The notes under the pieces: generated by a model
Told to the model about the DNA's origin: nothing
Database searches by the model: none
Seen by the model: only the letters and a program-made list of their open reading frames with translations
Source: Asterochloris sp. CNOR1
Lineage: Eukaryota; Chlorophyta; Trebouxiophyceae; Trebouxiales; Trebouxiaceae
Direction: 5' to 3'
DNA: 64,000 nt
NCBI GenBank assembly: GCA_963969365.1
Contig: OZ017747.1
Span: forward strand, 1,674,001-1,738,000
Position numbers and translations under genes: made by a program
Shown here: one piece after another, positions 34,501-52,243 of the stretch
Layout: each line of letters opens with the position of its first letter
How positions within the stretch are numbered: the first letter of the stretch is position 1

Positions 34501-37500
34501 CTCAGCAGCCAGACCTGGGTGCAGAGACAGCTTCAGCTGAGTTGTGTCCATGTCCATCAGTCATGTCCTGGCTGCGCCTTGCACTGAATGAGGCACTCAG
34601 TCACAAAGCAGCCCTGTCATCACAGGCAGCTGGCACCAAACTGTGACTGTTCCCCTTCTCAAGCCCCGCTCCAGCATTGCCTTGGCCTCAGCACCTGCAA
34701 TGCAGCCCATTCTGTACCTGCACCAACCACATGCAATGCCTGCATAGCTGAGCTCATCGCCTGCACACAGACCCTGGCTGTTATGCTGGCATGTGGCCGC
34801 ACACAGGGTCTTCAGGATAAGGTGCTCCTCCCCTGCACAGGTACATGGATGGTGGACGTGTCCGTCCCATTGCCCACCGCATGAGTATGGCGGAGATCAT
34901 TGTGCCCTACGGTGACCCACGCAATCCCTTCCAGAAGAAATGCGCCTTTGACATTGTGGACTATGGCCTGGGCTTCTGCGCCAACAGCCTGGAATTGGGG
35001 TGTGACTGCCTCGGGCACATCAAGTACTTTGATGGCATGGTCAACAACAGCAGGGGTGAGGCCGCCTTGCAGTGCTTGTTGGCTGCACCCAGGCTTGTCA
35101 GAGTTGTGTTTTGCTGTTTTGGGAGCCGTGCAGGGTCACGCTGGTGCCGGCCGCACTTGTACTCTGCATCCTGCATGGCAAAGGCTGCTGTGCCTGCAGT
35201 TGCAGTCAACCAAGCTTCAGTCGACCTGGTCTCCTTGAGCCTTCCTCCCCCCCCCCCTCCCCTTCTTGCAGGCAGATCAAGTGCTGCACGGAAACCCTTC
35301 CTGAGCTCTGCCCCTCACCCTGCTACAGGGGAGCCCATGCTGATCAAGAAGGCAGTGTGCATGCACGAGGAGGATGTGGGCACCCTGTGGAAGCACACCG
35401 AGTATCGTACCGGGCACTCGGAGGTTCGCCGCGCCCGCAAGCTGAAGCTCAGCTTCCTGGCCACCATCGCTAACTACGGTGAGCACAGCCTGGGGAGGTG
35501 GTGCCCGTTAGCATGAGCAGGCCCAGAGAAAATAATGCCATGCTGGCCAGCAGAGATTTCTTGGCCTAATTGTCCAGAACAGTTCTTGTCATGCAGTAAA
35601 CATGGCAGCAGACTGAACTTGGGGACACCATTGCAGATGTACCTCAATAGATGTATATTCAAAGATGATCACATGGAGTGGCGTGCTGTTTGGGCTGTCC
35701 TTTATGTGCAAACTCCATGGCAGGCATTGCCTGCCAGCCAGCGGCTGTGGCAATCATGACAAGTGCACCTGAGAAGCGTTCTGTTGCATATGGCTGTGAG
35801 GTGTGATTAGTAGGCCCTGGGGCAGGCATTTTATGCCACTCAGCAGACTGGGCAACATGCTGAGCCTGCTGATTGCATCACAAGCTACAGAATGCTGCCT
35901 GGACCATCATGTGCTAATGCAGACGTGTCACACCCGAAAGGCAGTGTCTACACATAGCTGCTGCGTGCCTCTGATCTGGCTGTGCACCACCTGAACGTTT
36001 CCGCTGCCTGCCTGCAGACTACGGAGTGGCAGTGTCTTTCTTTCAGGACGGGACAATTGAGTGGGATGTGCAGCTCACTGGGTGCCTCAGCACTAATGTG
36101 CTGAGTCCTGATGAGCACGAAGTGCCCACCCATGGCACCCTGGTGGCGCCTGGGCTCAATGCCCAGCTGCACCAGCACTTCTTCTGTGTCAGGCTGGACA
36201 TGGCTGTTGATGATGACAATGGGGGCGCCAACCTGACTGTCAGTGAGGTAGGGCCAGGCCGCTGCAGGCTCTGCTGGCCTCAACCCTTTGCACTGCCAAT
36301 CTCTGACAGCTGGGAGCCCCCCTCTCCAGTTCCCAAAAGCCGTAGCGACCAATTGAGACCCGTTGCTGCTTCCTTGTGGCACTAGGGCATTTCTTTCACG
36401 TCAACCTCTTCAGGCTGTTGTGCACAGCAAGCTTGCACAGCCCTGAGGTCCCCACTGGTGCCTGCAGATCAATGTGAGCCCGATGCCGCTGGGGCCTGAC
36501 AACCCCTACGGCGTGGGGTTCTCTGCTGACGAGACAGAGTTTCAGACAGAGAAGCAGGCCATCAGAATGGTGAACCCCTCCACCTCGCGCATCTGGAAGA
36601 TCAAGAACCCTTCCAAGCTGAACAAAATGACGGGTGAGGCTTTGCAGTCAGGCGCTGCCCTGCACACGTCGCAGGGGGACGCGTAGTGAGTACAGGCGCT
36701 GTGCAGCTGTCGAGCTGTAAGGTTAGAGGCTTGCCTGACAGGTCAGGTCTTTGCAGCCAGGCATGCTTAGGCTTGCCTGATGGTGCTGGACATGGCGCTT
36801 GAGGTGGCAGTTTGCGCCCCTGCTACCGGTGGGGACATGGCTGCATCTTGTGGGCAGCTCAACAGCCCCCAGGCTGGCAGCAAAAATAAATAAATGCATA
36901 TATACATGTGCTGACCGGGTGCAAACCCTGCAAGTAGACGCATTGGCTGCACTCTCAGCAGGCTGCAAGATGTATTTTAGCTGTCATTCTGTCTGTGCTC
37001 AGCAGGGCAGCAGCATCGAAGCACTGGGCCAATGGCAGCCTTAGTCATGCTTGCAGGCGGGCGCATTGCTTCCATGACAGGCCCAGCAACCTGCTCATTG
37101 CTGGCCCAAGTTGTGCCCTGCCCAGAGGCTGCTGTCTGCAACCCTGTTTATGCAGGCAGTGGGAAGCTTGGCACTGGCAGGGTTGACCGTGAACAACTGC
37201 TGCCTGTGTGAACCCAACAAGCGTCTCAACTGCGCCCACACTTTTTCCGATGCGCTTGCTGACAAGTCAGCTGCCTGCCTGGAAACTGATGCCAGCCCAG
37301 ACTGGTTTTCCTTGCTCATTTGTGATCATATGTGATGGCGTGGACTTTGCCTGTAAGCTGATGCCAGCCCACACTGCCGCCTCTGACTGTTGGCCGCAGC
37401 GGTGCCTGTGTCAGGTGAGTCCTGACTCAGTTAGTCTGGCCGTGTCGTGCAGGCAGGCCCATTGCCTGGAAGCTGATGCCAGCCCCCAGCCCGCCTATGT

Positions 37501-38931
37501 ACGCCCACTTCACTAGCAGCCATGCACGTCGCGGGGCCTTCGCCACGCGTCACCTGTGGGTGACACCCCACAGCGACGACGAGAAGTGGCCTGCAGGGGA
37601 GTATCCCCTGCAGAGGGAGGACGATGAGCGGGCCAGGGGCTTGGTGCACTGGACCAACCAGGTGGGGCTCACTGCAGCAGGGCCGAAGTGAGGACTTGTG
37701 CAGCAACAAGTGTGGCCTCCTGCTGCAGTGCCTGGGACCCTGGGCCTGGCAGGCAATCAGCAGCTGGTTGTGACCAGCTGCCATGGTCGCGGTTGCAGCT
37801 CTGCAGCGCTGAGGGGCAGGCAGAGTTGCTGACAGCCTTGGTCTATCGCCTCCCACAGCTGCTCTTGGTTTTGGGAAGCTGCAGCAGGTGCTAGGTACTT
37901 CGATGTGAAGGGCTCCGCTGATTCCTGCCCCGTTCTCTGCAGGACCGCCCCATCGCCAATGCAGACTGTGTCATCTGGCACACCTTTGGCGTGACACATG
38001 TGCCCCGAGTGGAGGACTGGCCAGTCATGCCGGTGGAGCACGCTGGCTTCATGCTGAAGCCAGCCAACTTCTTCGATGCCAACCCTGGCCTGGACATCCC
38101 TCTGTCCCGCAACGCCGCGTCCCGCGAGCACGGGACTGTGGTGGCCGCCTGCTCGGTGTGCGGCTCCAAGGGCCACACTGGCAGGAACCCCCACCCCCAC
38201 ATGCACACCAGGTGCGCAGAGTCTGCCTGCCTGCCGCCAGCGCGGCGCAGCCCCTGGCATGCTACGGGCTTTGTTGTGCTAGTGTTTGTGCTGGGGGGCC
38301 AGCTTGGCAGGCATGAGGTTCTGTCTCTTGTCTATGCTTACTGAGCATGCCTGCATGCTTGCTGAGGGCCTCATCGTCGTCCATGTGCAGTGTGCTGTCT
38401 CTGTTGCTGTGACTGACGCGAGGTAGTTCCTGCAGGCTGGATGCCCCTCCGGCTCTGGCTTGTCACGTGCCCTGCCTTGCACTGTCTGCTCACTGACTCG
38501 ACACCTGTGTCCTGTGTCTGCTGCGGTGCGTTCCTCAGCTGCAGCTTCAGTTCCAAGCCCTGTGCTTGGCTGTCGCGCATGTGTCAGGCTCTGGGGCCAA
38601 GGTAAGTCCACCCTGCCAGGGGTGCTGTGTGGCCGGGGCTTGGGGCTGCAGTGCCAGGACCTGCAGAGCCTTCTGGCAGCGCTGATCTGCATTGTCCCTG
38701 CTGCCTGGCCTGCTGCACTTCACCTTGAATCCGTGTGCCCGGTCTTGCAGGGCTCCTGACCACTCTGGACGCCAGCTCATCCACCAGCACTGCAGCGCTT
38801 GCAATGCTCCGGTTGGTGCATCAGGGGCCAACCCTGTCCCTGCTGCAGCCCCAGCGGCCCCCGCCTCGAGCAGCTGCTGTGGTGCAGACAGCGGCAGCGT
38901 CCAGGCCAGCGGCGTGCGCAGCCGTCTGTGA
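31592..38931 (+). CDS. Peroxisomal copper amine oxidase (TPQ enzyme), 797 aa
   Basis: Oxidises primary amines to aldehyde, ammonia and hydrogen peroxide. Thirteen exons sum to 2394 nt: 31592-31861, 31940-32104, 32741-32900, 33350-33492, 33759-33856, 34162-34299, 34841-35055, 35329-35478, 36018-36247, 36468-36633, 37453-37661, 37943-38211, 38751-38931. The cofactor motif ATIANYDYG spans the exon 8/9 junction; Tyr446 is the topaquinone precursor. Copper ligands fit His498 and His500 (QLHQHFF) and His667 ([11 protein letters not shown]). The catalytic-base region is FDIVDYGLG, and EDWPVMPVE is also conserved. Splicing 38211 to 38751 gives a low-complexity tail ending GVRSRL; SRL is a standard PTS1, so peroxisomal import is likely. 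Start chosen as ATG 31592; an in-frame ATG at 31499 is only 20 bp after the previous stop. The intron before exon 11 carries two echoes of that exon. Confidence 0.93.
32488..32581 (+). repeat. Tandem 47-bp duplication in amine oxidase intron 2
   Basis: Two adjacent 47-bp units start at 32488 and 32535, each beginning CAGACCGTGGTAGCTTTG. They differ at only three or four positions, so the duplication is recent. It does not match an exon edge that I can see. Confidence 0.85.
37277..37485 (+). repeat. Three copies of the amine oxidase exon 11 start
   Basis: GCCTGGAAGCTGATGCCAGC (true exon, from 37464) recurs at 37349 as GCCTGTAAGCTGATGCCAGC and at 37277 as GCCTGGAAACTGATGCCAGC, each about 21 of 22 identical. 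The true copy encodes AWKLMPA. The other two lie in the preceding intron and sequence around them has decayed. Confidence 0.8.
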
Positions 38932-39480
38932 GTGCACTGGCGTGTGTTGCCTCGCTGTATGGGGAGTGCACAGCTGCAAGACCGCAAGGGGGCCCAACTG
39001 CTGGCACACCGGCATCCTTCCCCACACCACCGTCTTGAATGGCAAACCATGCAAAACTTCAAGGATGTGGAATGGTCTACAGTACAAAGGGTCACGCCAC
39101 TCCAGAATCGATTGCAGCATGTGCGTACCTTAAGCCAGTTTTCGCCCTTTCCTGTCTTTTCCCGATGTGGCCTGCCCTGAATATCTCCAGTTTTGTTGCA
39201 ATACAGCCCTGCCGCCTGGCTCTGACTGCGTCATGGCCCACAAGGCTGTAACACCAGATGGCCCCAGCCTTTGCTGACATTGCTTTTTACTGCAGAATTC
39301 ATTGCATGGCTTTTGTGCAATTGAACTAGATTCCCCAGGCGGTACAGCTGATGGAAGTGTGCATGGCTGACAAACCGGCTCTAGGTCACGGTTGTAACGC
39401 ATGCAATTTCTATCCAGAATTGTGAACCAGAGCGGCTGGGATATTGGGGAAGGCGGAGCAGCTGCCTGGTGGCAGAGAGG
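38932..39480. other. Intergenic: amine oxidase 3' flank and kinase 5' flank
   Basis: TGTAA pentamers occur at about 39246 and 39393 on the plus strand and could be polyadenylation signals of the amine oxidase. A long minus-strand open frame crosses the region but has no recognisable domain. No further gene is supported. Confidence 0.4.
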
Positions 39481-45589
<6,109 letters not shown>

Positions 45590-45848
45590 GACTGGGTCAG
45601 ACTTGGGATGTTACAGAGGAATAATTATGATTCCTTGCACTGGGGAGTGCGGCATCCTTGAATAAATGGTCATGCGCTTGGCAATGCTGTCTTATGAATC
45701 CCTCAATCACGCTGCACTGCTGACTACACTTCTAAGGGCATGTTCTGAAATAGACAACCAAAATTGGGGTCGAAGCCAGCGCACGCGCTCCATGGCCCAT
45801 ATAGAGTCCAACAGCTGAACTCCAAGACAAGTGAATGAAGCAATTGTG
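45590..45848. other. Convergent 3' region between kinase and MRS2
   Basis: Contains AATAAA on plus at about 45661 and TTACA at about 45611, which is TGTAA on the minus strand and could end the MRS2 transcript. If so, the two 3' UTRs overlap. No gene is seen. Confidence 0.35.
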
Positions 45849-48800
45849 CTAGAGGATCCTCTTGCGGCGGGTGTACTGGTACAGAGCAACGAAGACCCAG
45901 AAACAACCTAGTACAATGGCTCCTGTGGTGCCCCAGAAGCCTATCACGCTTTCCTCAAAGGTCGAGCGCAAGTTCATGCCAAAAATGCCGGCAATCATTG
46001 CGCCGATGGCTGCTGCAAAGCTCGCAATGGAGAGCAGGAGCTCCAGACGATTGACCTGCAACAAATTTCGAGCAGCTGAGCAGCTGTCAGGTGATGTAGG
46101 GTCCAGGCAAGTTCAAACTGCAAGGCCACAAGTCAAGCAGCCTAAATGTATCACTCTGTCTGGGCCCAAGCACAGGCTGATGCGCTTGCGCTTGCTCAGA
46201 TGGCTCTCAAGGGCAATGTTGTGCTGCAGCTGCTGTCTGGCAGCGGCCTCGGGGGTGGGAGGGGGGACTGCTGCAGAATGCAATGTAGTTGCTGCCGCCA
46301 TGGCGGCGGATGCAGGTGCAGCCAGCCACTGCCACACCTCAAAGCGTCGTGCGGACAGGGAGACCCCAATGGACTCCTCCAAGTCACGGCTGCCAGCGAG
46401 GAGGCGCTCTGCCTCAGACTGAGTGGTGGTGGCACGCTGCAGGTAGTACTCCAGCAAGTCCTCCACCTGCACAGGGACATGTCTGCCATGTTGACATCAG
46501 AACCTGGGCAAGAAGACGGATGGTGGCGTTGTGCTGCCGTTGTGCTGCAGGTGACACCCATGCAAGTCTTCAGGAACAAGTCTGCCATGGTGACAGCAGC
46601 GACATGGTGAGGAGACTGGCTGGTGCTCGCGCGCTGCAGGTGGCACTCCAGAAATCAGGTGCTTGGTTGGCAGGGCTAGCGATGGGCTACCTGTCAGTCC
46701 AGCCTGCATTGCACAGAGAGGGCACCAGGCAGGTTCCTGCTGTCTGCTGCAGGCGCAATTGCTGCGGACAGGCAGCGCAGGCAGCAGTCCCGCCCTTCCG
46801 CCACCCCCAAGTTCTCTGCTGCAACGAGTTGATGTGCAGGACTGCAGTGCCGACCTCTTCCAGCTCCCGCTCCTCATCCTCTGCAGCCTCCATCTCCTGC
46901 AGCGCCTGCTCTGCCTCGTTGGACATGCCGTCCTCGTTGTCCCTCATGCTGCGACTGCACAGCAGCCAGCCTCTTCTCAGTCACAAAGCCAGCTGTCCAC
47001 AGCAAGGTGGGCCACCAATGCGGGCCCTCCAATGCGGACCAGCACAGCCAGGCCCCTGCCACAGCACTTGCCAGCCACGCCTCCCTGCTGTCCGCGTGCT
47101 TGCTCACGAGCCAGCAGGCGACTGGACAAGCAATGCTGGGAGCGGGGTGACCATCACTCCAATTGCTGTGCTGTAGTGCTCATTAGTGCTGCGGGGCAAG
47201 GAGGTTTGGTGCTGCACACAAACGGGGCGCATGAGCCCACGCCATGCGGTACCCTTACACTCAGACATCCTGAGCTGTGCAACACCCACAGCACAGCTGA
47301 AAGGAAGTCAATCTGTTCTGCGCACATGACGTCGCCCTCCCATCGCCGCGCGCTGGGGAACGAGTCCGTGCTGCTGGTCGCTGCACTTGCAGCAGGCATT
47401 GTACCGTTGGTGCTGGCCCCCTGCTGCAGCAGCTGCTGCCTGCTGGCGCGCTCCCTTTGGCGGCGCTCCCGTTGTAGGCGCAGGTCGGCCACAAAGTCCT
47501 CGCTGGTGGCAGTGCCATCCACGATGGCAGTCTCCCGACGCTCCCTGCACAGTCCATGGACACATGGGGCAGCTTCCTGTGCCTGCTCACAGTGGCCACT
47601 GACAACACAGAGCTGGTGGGTGTGTTATACATGGTGGCATACTCCCTGCACAGGCAGTGAGCAGATGAGGTAGTTTCCCGGAGCAAACATTGGGCACGGT
47701 GTAGACAGTGGGCAGATGACTAGGTCTCACAGGAAGGGAGTGGGAGAATGAGGCAGATCACCAGCAGTCTGCATGGGCAGTAAGCAAATGATTGATTCTG
47801 GAAAGAGGTCTCAGCTAGCACTGGCAAATGCAGCTGTTGTGCTGATGTGCAGGGCCAGATGTTGATTTCATGTTGATGCCCTGTGAGTGCAGGCAGCCTA
47901 TGGACGGCCAGGGGCCCTTCACAGGTGTCCTGCCAGGCTCATGTTTTGCAGATGCGGGAATATCGCGAGCATGACTGGCCACAGACTCAGCTGGTGGTCC
48001 CTGCAGAAGGCCCCATCACTCAGTGACGCGCTGCAAGGCTCACACTCTTCCATTTACAGGGATCATGTGTGCAGGACTCACGCAGCCAGCAGGCGCGCCC
48101 TGCAGAGAGCCCCACCTCTCGAGGTCGCGCTCCAGCCGGTCGCGCTCCCGGTGCCGGCGCCCCTCCTCCCTGAGAGGCCGGCTGCTCAAATTCATGTCCC
48201 GCAGCTCGTCTTCGTCGTCCATCAACTCCTCCAGCATGTCTCTGCACGCAACGCCATAGACAGTAACTTTCCTGCCAGTCGTCCTTGCTGAGACATCGTC
48301 CAAGCTGAGCACAGACCCCGAAGGAGTGCCAATTTCACAGACAGCAGCTGAGGCCAGGATGCAGCATTTTCACGGAGTTGGCCCAGGGGTCAAGGGGTTT
48401 GTGACAAGCGCACATCACGGCTGCTAAAGACAGATGTCTGACAAGAAGTGGGGAGCAGGCATGCATAGCACAGCCCATGCACCAGCCCTGCCTGCGTGCA
48501 ACGCAGCAGCAAAGGCAGTGCGCCTTGCAGGGTTGGACAAATATCTGCAGCCTGTCTGCAAAGTTAAAGAGCCCTAGCACCTGCTTCCACCATGTCCCTG
48601 CTGCAGAGCCATTCCATGCAGCAGAATCACAGAAGTCCCCACGCCTGTGCTCGCACGAGCTTTTTGATGTTGCTTTGCAGCCTCGCCCTGGCCACTGCAA
48701 TACACTCAACCTTGCTCAGCAAGCTGGCGCTGTCCCCGACACATTGTCATCAGGCCCTACTGTGTCCTAGCCCACACAATGCCATCGGCCTTGCTCAGCA

Positions 48801-51644
48801 GTCAGGGCGCATCACCACCCCTTCTCTGCTCACACAATGTTCTCGGCCTTGCTTTGCAGCTCCACCAGCTGCTGCTTGACACGGCGCAGCTCCTCCAGGT
48901 TGACAGGGGTGATGTCCTTGGGCAGCATTTGCAGCACAATGGTCACGCGCTTGGTCACTGCCAGCAGCTCCGCATCCAGCCGCCCTGCAGGCAATGACGG
49001 CAGCAACCAACATCAAGCAGCTACCAGGACCAGGAAGCTTTGGCAATAAATCGAACTGGCAGCTGACAGTGCCCTTGCCTCTCATGCAGGTAGGAACAGA
49101 CCTGCTTTCTGTGCGTGCCAGCACATTCACAGCCAACCTGAGACCTCCAGCAGGGCAGCTGCTGCCAGCACCAGCTCACGAAGAGGCAGTCACAGCTATC
49201 AAAGCTTGAGGCCCATCAGAGGTCCAAGCATGTGTGCAGCCTGAAGGGCACCGCTGACCAGCTCCAGCTCCCTCAAAGCACCCTTGGGTCCCTGACTCCA
49301 ATGCACAGTGGCGTTTTGGCAGCCCAGTCTACTCAGGTTGCCACCTGTGGCCATCAGCATCGCGGCCTCAGCCAGCTCCAGCTCACAAAACACCCTTGCT
49401 GCCCTGGATGCTGCTCAGAGCGCCCCTTTGTGCGGCCCAGCCTGCTGTGTCACGGCTCATGCTGCCCACCTGTAGCCACCAACAGGGCGGCCTCGGCCAG
49501 CTCCAGCTCGAAGGGCGGCGGCCGCACATCCTCCTCCTCATCTTCAATCACGCGCCGCAGCTGGCGTAGGCGCTGCTCATTCTTGTCAGCCGTCAAGCGG
49601 GGCATGACAGTTTCTAAGAACTTCAGTGAGGAGGCACACTCCGGCTCAAACAGGAGGCAGTGCTCCCCCGTGATGATTGCCCTGCAGCATGGTCAGTCCA
49701 GCTGAATCACAGGAGCCACTGAGACAGGAAGAGGTGCAAATGGTGAAACCACTGCACCAGGGGCAGCCTGGCTCTGTTCAATTTGATAACACGGCGATGC
49801 TCACCAGTGATGACTGCCCTGCAGCAGGAGTAGGGATGCTCCAGGTGAAGCACTATAGCCACTGCTCAGACGGAGGCAGTGTGCACGGTGATGTCCCTGC
49901 GTCAGGGTCAGCCTGGCTCAAAGAGGAGTCAGGCAATCCCTACGTTGACTGCTGTGCAGCAGGAGTTGCTGTGTGGCAAGACCTGGCTGCCATCCCAGGA
50001 CTGCGCTGGTACTGCGCAGGGCACGGCTGGGTGCTGCAGCCCCCTTTCCGGTGACGAGCCAAGGTACAGCCCAAGATGTCAAACAGGCAGCCAGCAAGTG
50101 CATCAAAGTCAACTCTACGGAACAGGTGAGTGCCCTGCTGTCTGGTCAGACCTGGCTGTACGTGCCAGCTTCTGCACATGCGCAGGCTTGCCTGACACCC
50201 CCCAGGTTGATGAGCACGCATGACTCCTTCACAGTGACATTGGGAGACGTCTTTGTGAGGCTCAGCGACGGATCTATCCTGCGCAGGTCGCGTGGCTGCA
50301 GCTTGTGTCCACGCAAAAGGTCTCGCCGCCGAACATAGATCTTGCGCGTTTTGCCGGATTTGCTGATCTTCAGCACCTGCAGAGGAGTCGATACACCGAT
50401 CACCAGCACGTTCTACAGGTTGTTGGCAGATGCCTGCTGGACCTGAGCCTTCCAGATGAACCTGACAATTCATGCTACAGTTGTACAGGCCCTGCTGCCG
50501 TCTTGCGGATGCAATGCTCTGCGGAAGCCATCCTGTGTGCAGCGGCCTTTCCAGCGGCCTTCGGGGCGGCGCAAGTACTACCCTTCAATCCCCTGGCGCA
50601 GGCATCTGCTATGCCGCATGGAGCCTGCCCTGTGAGCTCGCTGGAGCAGCGATGTCTTTAGTCCTTGCACATGGCATAGGGAGCCTGCTAGCCTCAGATC
50701 CTGCTTAGGTGGAACAGTCCTGATGCTGGTCCTGGGTACAGTTCTGATGTAAGCCCTGGGGAAACCCTCAGCTCTGGCGGCCCAGTCATGATTTTGCTGC
50801 AGGGCCAGCGTCACTACAAAGACGAGGCGCCCATCTGTGTGGCTGCACCTTTGTGCTCAGTGGAGTGACGTGGAGTCTTGCGATGTTCTTGGAGCATGAA
50901 TGCCGTGCCGCGTCATCCAAGCAGGCGCCCAGTCCAGCAGGCTGTGTATTGCATGTGTCAGGCCTGCTATGACAGTGTCTGTCCTCTTATGCACACAGCC
51001 ACCTGCTGCAGTGTAGCCCCCGGCCCACCTCGTAGACTGAGCGTCCCACTTGCGTGGCTGCGGCCTGCCCCTGCTCAAAGGACTCTTCGCTCAGTTCCTG
51101 CTGCAGGCGCTCCTGCTGCTCCATGCTGGTCTGGTCGAACAGATCCAGAGCATGGAGTGCTGACTGGAACATGTCTGAGGGCGTGGGGTTGGGGGCCACG
51201 CTGGCTGCTGCCTGGGACTGCTGCTGGTCGCTGAGCAGCAGGGGCTCGGCATGGTGGGGCCTGGTCCCTGCGTGCCTGTGGGGGGCAGAGGAAGGCTGCT
51301 CACGCGTATGCGGCAGAGTATTATACATGGGTCTGCAATCTTGGCAAGCTCAGCACCACAGTCGTGTCAGTCATATTGTTGCACACTTTGCCACAGACGT
51401 AATGGCAGCCTCCCTCTCCAGTGGCATCCCTGCAATTGAGATTAAGGCTGCTTTGCATAGAAGATCACCTGCAATGCCTGCGTAAGCCAAGCAGGCTGCT
51501 TCCAGAGGTTGGGCTGCAGTTGTGAGAGGGTTGCAGCCCTAAAGCTGGCTGATGTATGGCCTGCCAGAGGTGAGCTGGTGGGAGGTGATGGTTGGGCAAA
51601 GACTTGAGGGAGCGCTTGACCACAGAAGGAGGCTGTGCGTTCAT
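45849..51644 (-). CDS. MRS2: MRS2/CorA family magnesium channel, plastid (MRS2-11/MGT10) type
   Basis: Pentameric Mg2+ channel of the CorA superfamily. Exons (minus): 51469-51644, 51029-51275, 50192-50376, 49470-49681, 48834-48984, 48116-48241, 47331-47544, 46855-46954, 46338-46466, 45849-46055. The first 58 residues (MNAQPPSVVKRSLKSLPNHH...) are rich in Ser, Pro, Arg and nearly lack acids, like a plastid transit peptide. The core follows Arabidopsis MRS2-11: GHKLQPRDLRRIDPSLSL, NLGGVRAIITGEHCLLFEPE, FELELAEAALLVATG, LLEYYLQRATTTQSEAERLL and EESIGVSLSARRFEVNRLEL. The last exon carries two membrane helices, the pore signature AGIFGMNLRSTFEE and the tail YTRRKRIL. The acidic stretch LEELMDDEDELRDMNLSSRP is Mg-sensor-like. 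The junction between exons 7 and 8 does not fit phase, so a micro-exon or other donor is missing from my model. The intron after exon 3 is GC-AG. Confidence 0.86.
46440..46655 (-). repeat. Echoes of MRS2 exon 9 acceptor region
   Basis: The plus-strand sequence around the acceptor (CTGCAGGTAGTACTCCAGCA with GACATGTCTGCCATG, 46438-46490) recurs at about 46546-46595 (CTGCAGGTGACACCCATGCA with AAGTCTGCCATG) and in part at 46635-46660 (CTGCAGGTGGCACTCCAG). These lie in the intron upstream of the exon in transcript order. Confidence 0.55.
49256..49512 (-). repeat. Three copies of MRS2 exon 4 3' edge
   Basis: The exon end (plus strand CCACCTGTAGCCACC... from 49466) recurs at 49341 as CCACCTGTGGCCATC..., 38 of 44 identical and 125 bp away, and more weakly near 49256. 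On the minus strand the copies read ELELAEAALLVATG (true), ELELAEAAMLMATGG and ELELVSGALQAA. The middle copy keeps a CAG/GTGG donor. Confidence 0.8.
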
Positions 51645-52243
51645 GTGCTCATGCAACAAGCTGAGATTGCTGCCTTTATAAATCACAGAGCGGTCAATGG
51701 TCTAGGGTTGACGATGAAGGTCGGTTGATTGCCTCAAGTTGTGCCTTCTACGTCGCCTGCAGTCTGCTCATCGCTCAACCAGTTGATGGCAGCAAAAAGA
51801 TATGCAGATGGACTGGACACTCAAAGCAAAGGTGTTAAAAAAACGGTTGAGGTGCCACAGAGAAGCTTCTTGCCCACCATTGCTGGCGTTGTGGGCTGTG
51901 AGTGGAGGTCAGACATCTCTTAGGTCTAGGAAAATCGATTGACATTGACCAAGTTGCAGTCACATTTGGCTACATCAGCCGGCACGTTTGCAAAGAGGCA
52001 GCAACGCATCAAGGGGACCGGAAGCTTTACCTGCACATTCAGAGGTCAGTCAGACTCGCAGCTCAGGTGAGGAAATGTGGCTGGCCGGCTTTGCTGCCTC
52101 GCCAGATCTCTGCACTGCCAAACATAATGCGCCAGCATCGTATCTCAGCAAACTCCAGATCACCAGGCATCTTGTGTTACGAGCCCCCGTCGTCGCTGCA
52201 GACCTGTCAGAGCCGGACGTCGGCAAAGCCCCTTCACGCCACG
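51645..52243. promoter_or_regulatory. Divergent intergenic region between MRS2 and secreted Cys-rich gene
   Basis: About 600 bp between the two inferred start codons, so it should hold both promoters. Locally it is more AT-rich than its surroundings (for example the A-rich stretch near 51837). No defined motif is recognised. Confidence 0.4.

Noticed and set aside
35240-35272. Poly-C tract before an amine oxidase acceptor
   Set aside because: Fits a pyrimidine tract of the following 3' splice site.
38586-38602. Possible 17-nt micro-exon in the amine oxidase tail
   Set aside because: It fits splice rules but shifts the last exon away from the frame ending in SRL; the direct junction is simpler.
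46663-47673. 336-aa open frame on the plus strand
   Set aside because: It is antisense to MRS2 exons 7-8 and their introns, has no recognisable domain, and the minus strand carries clear homology.
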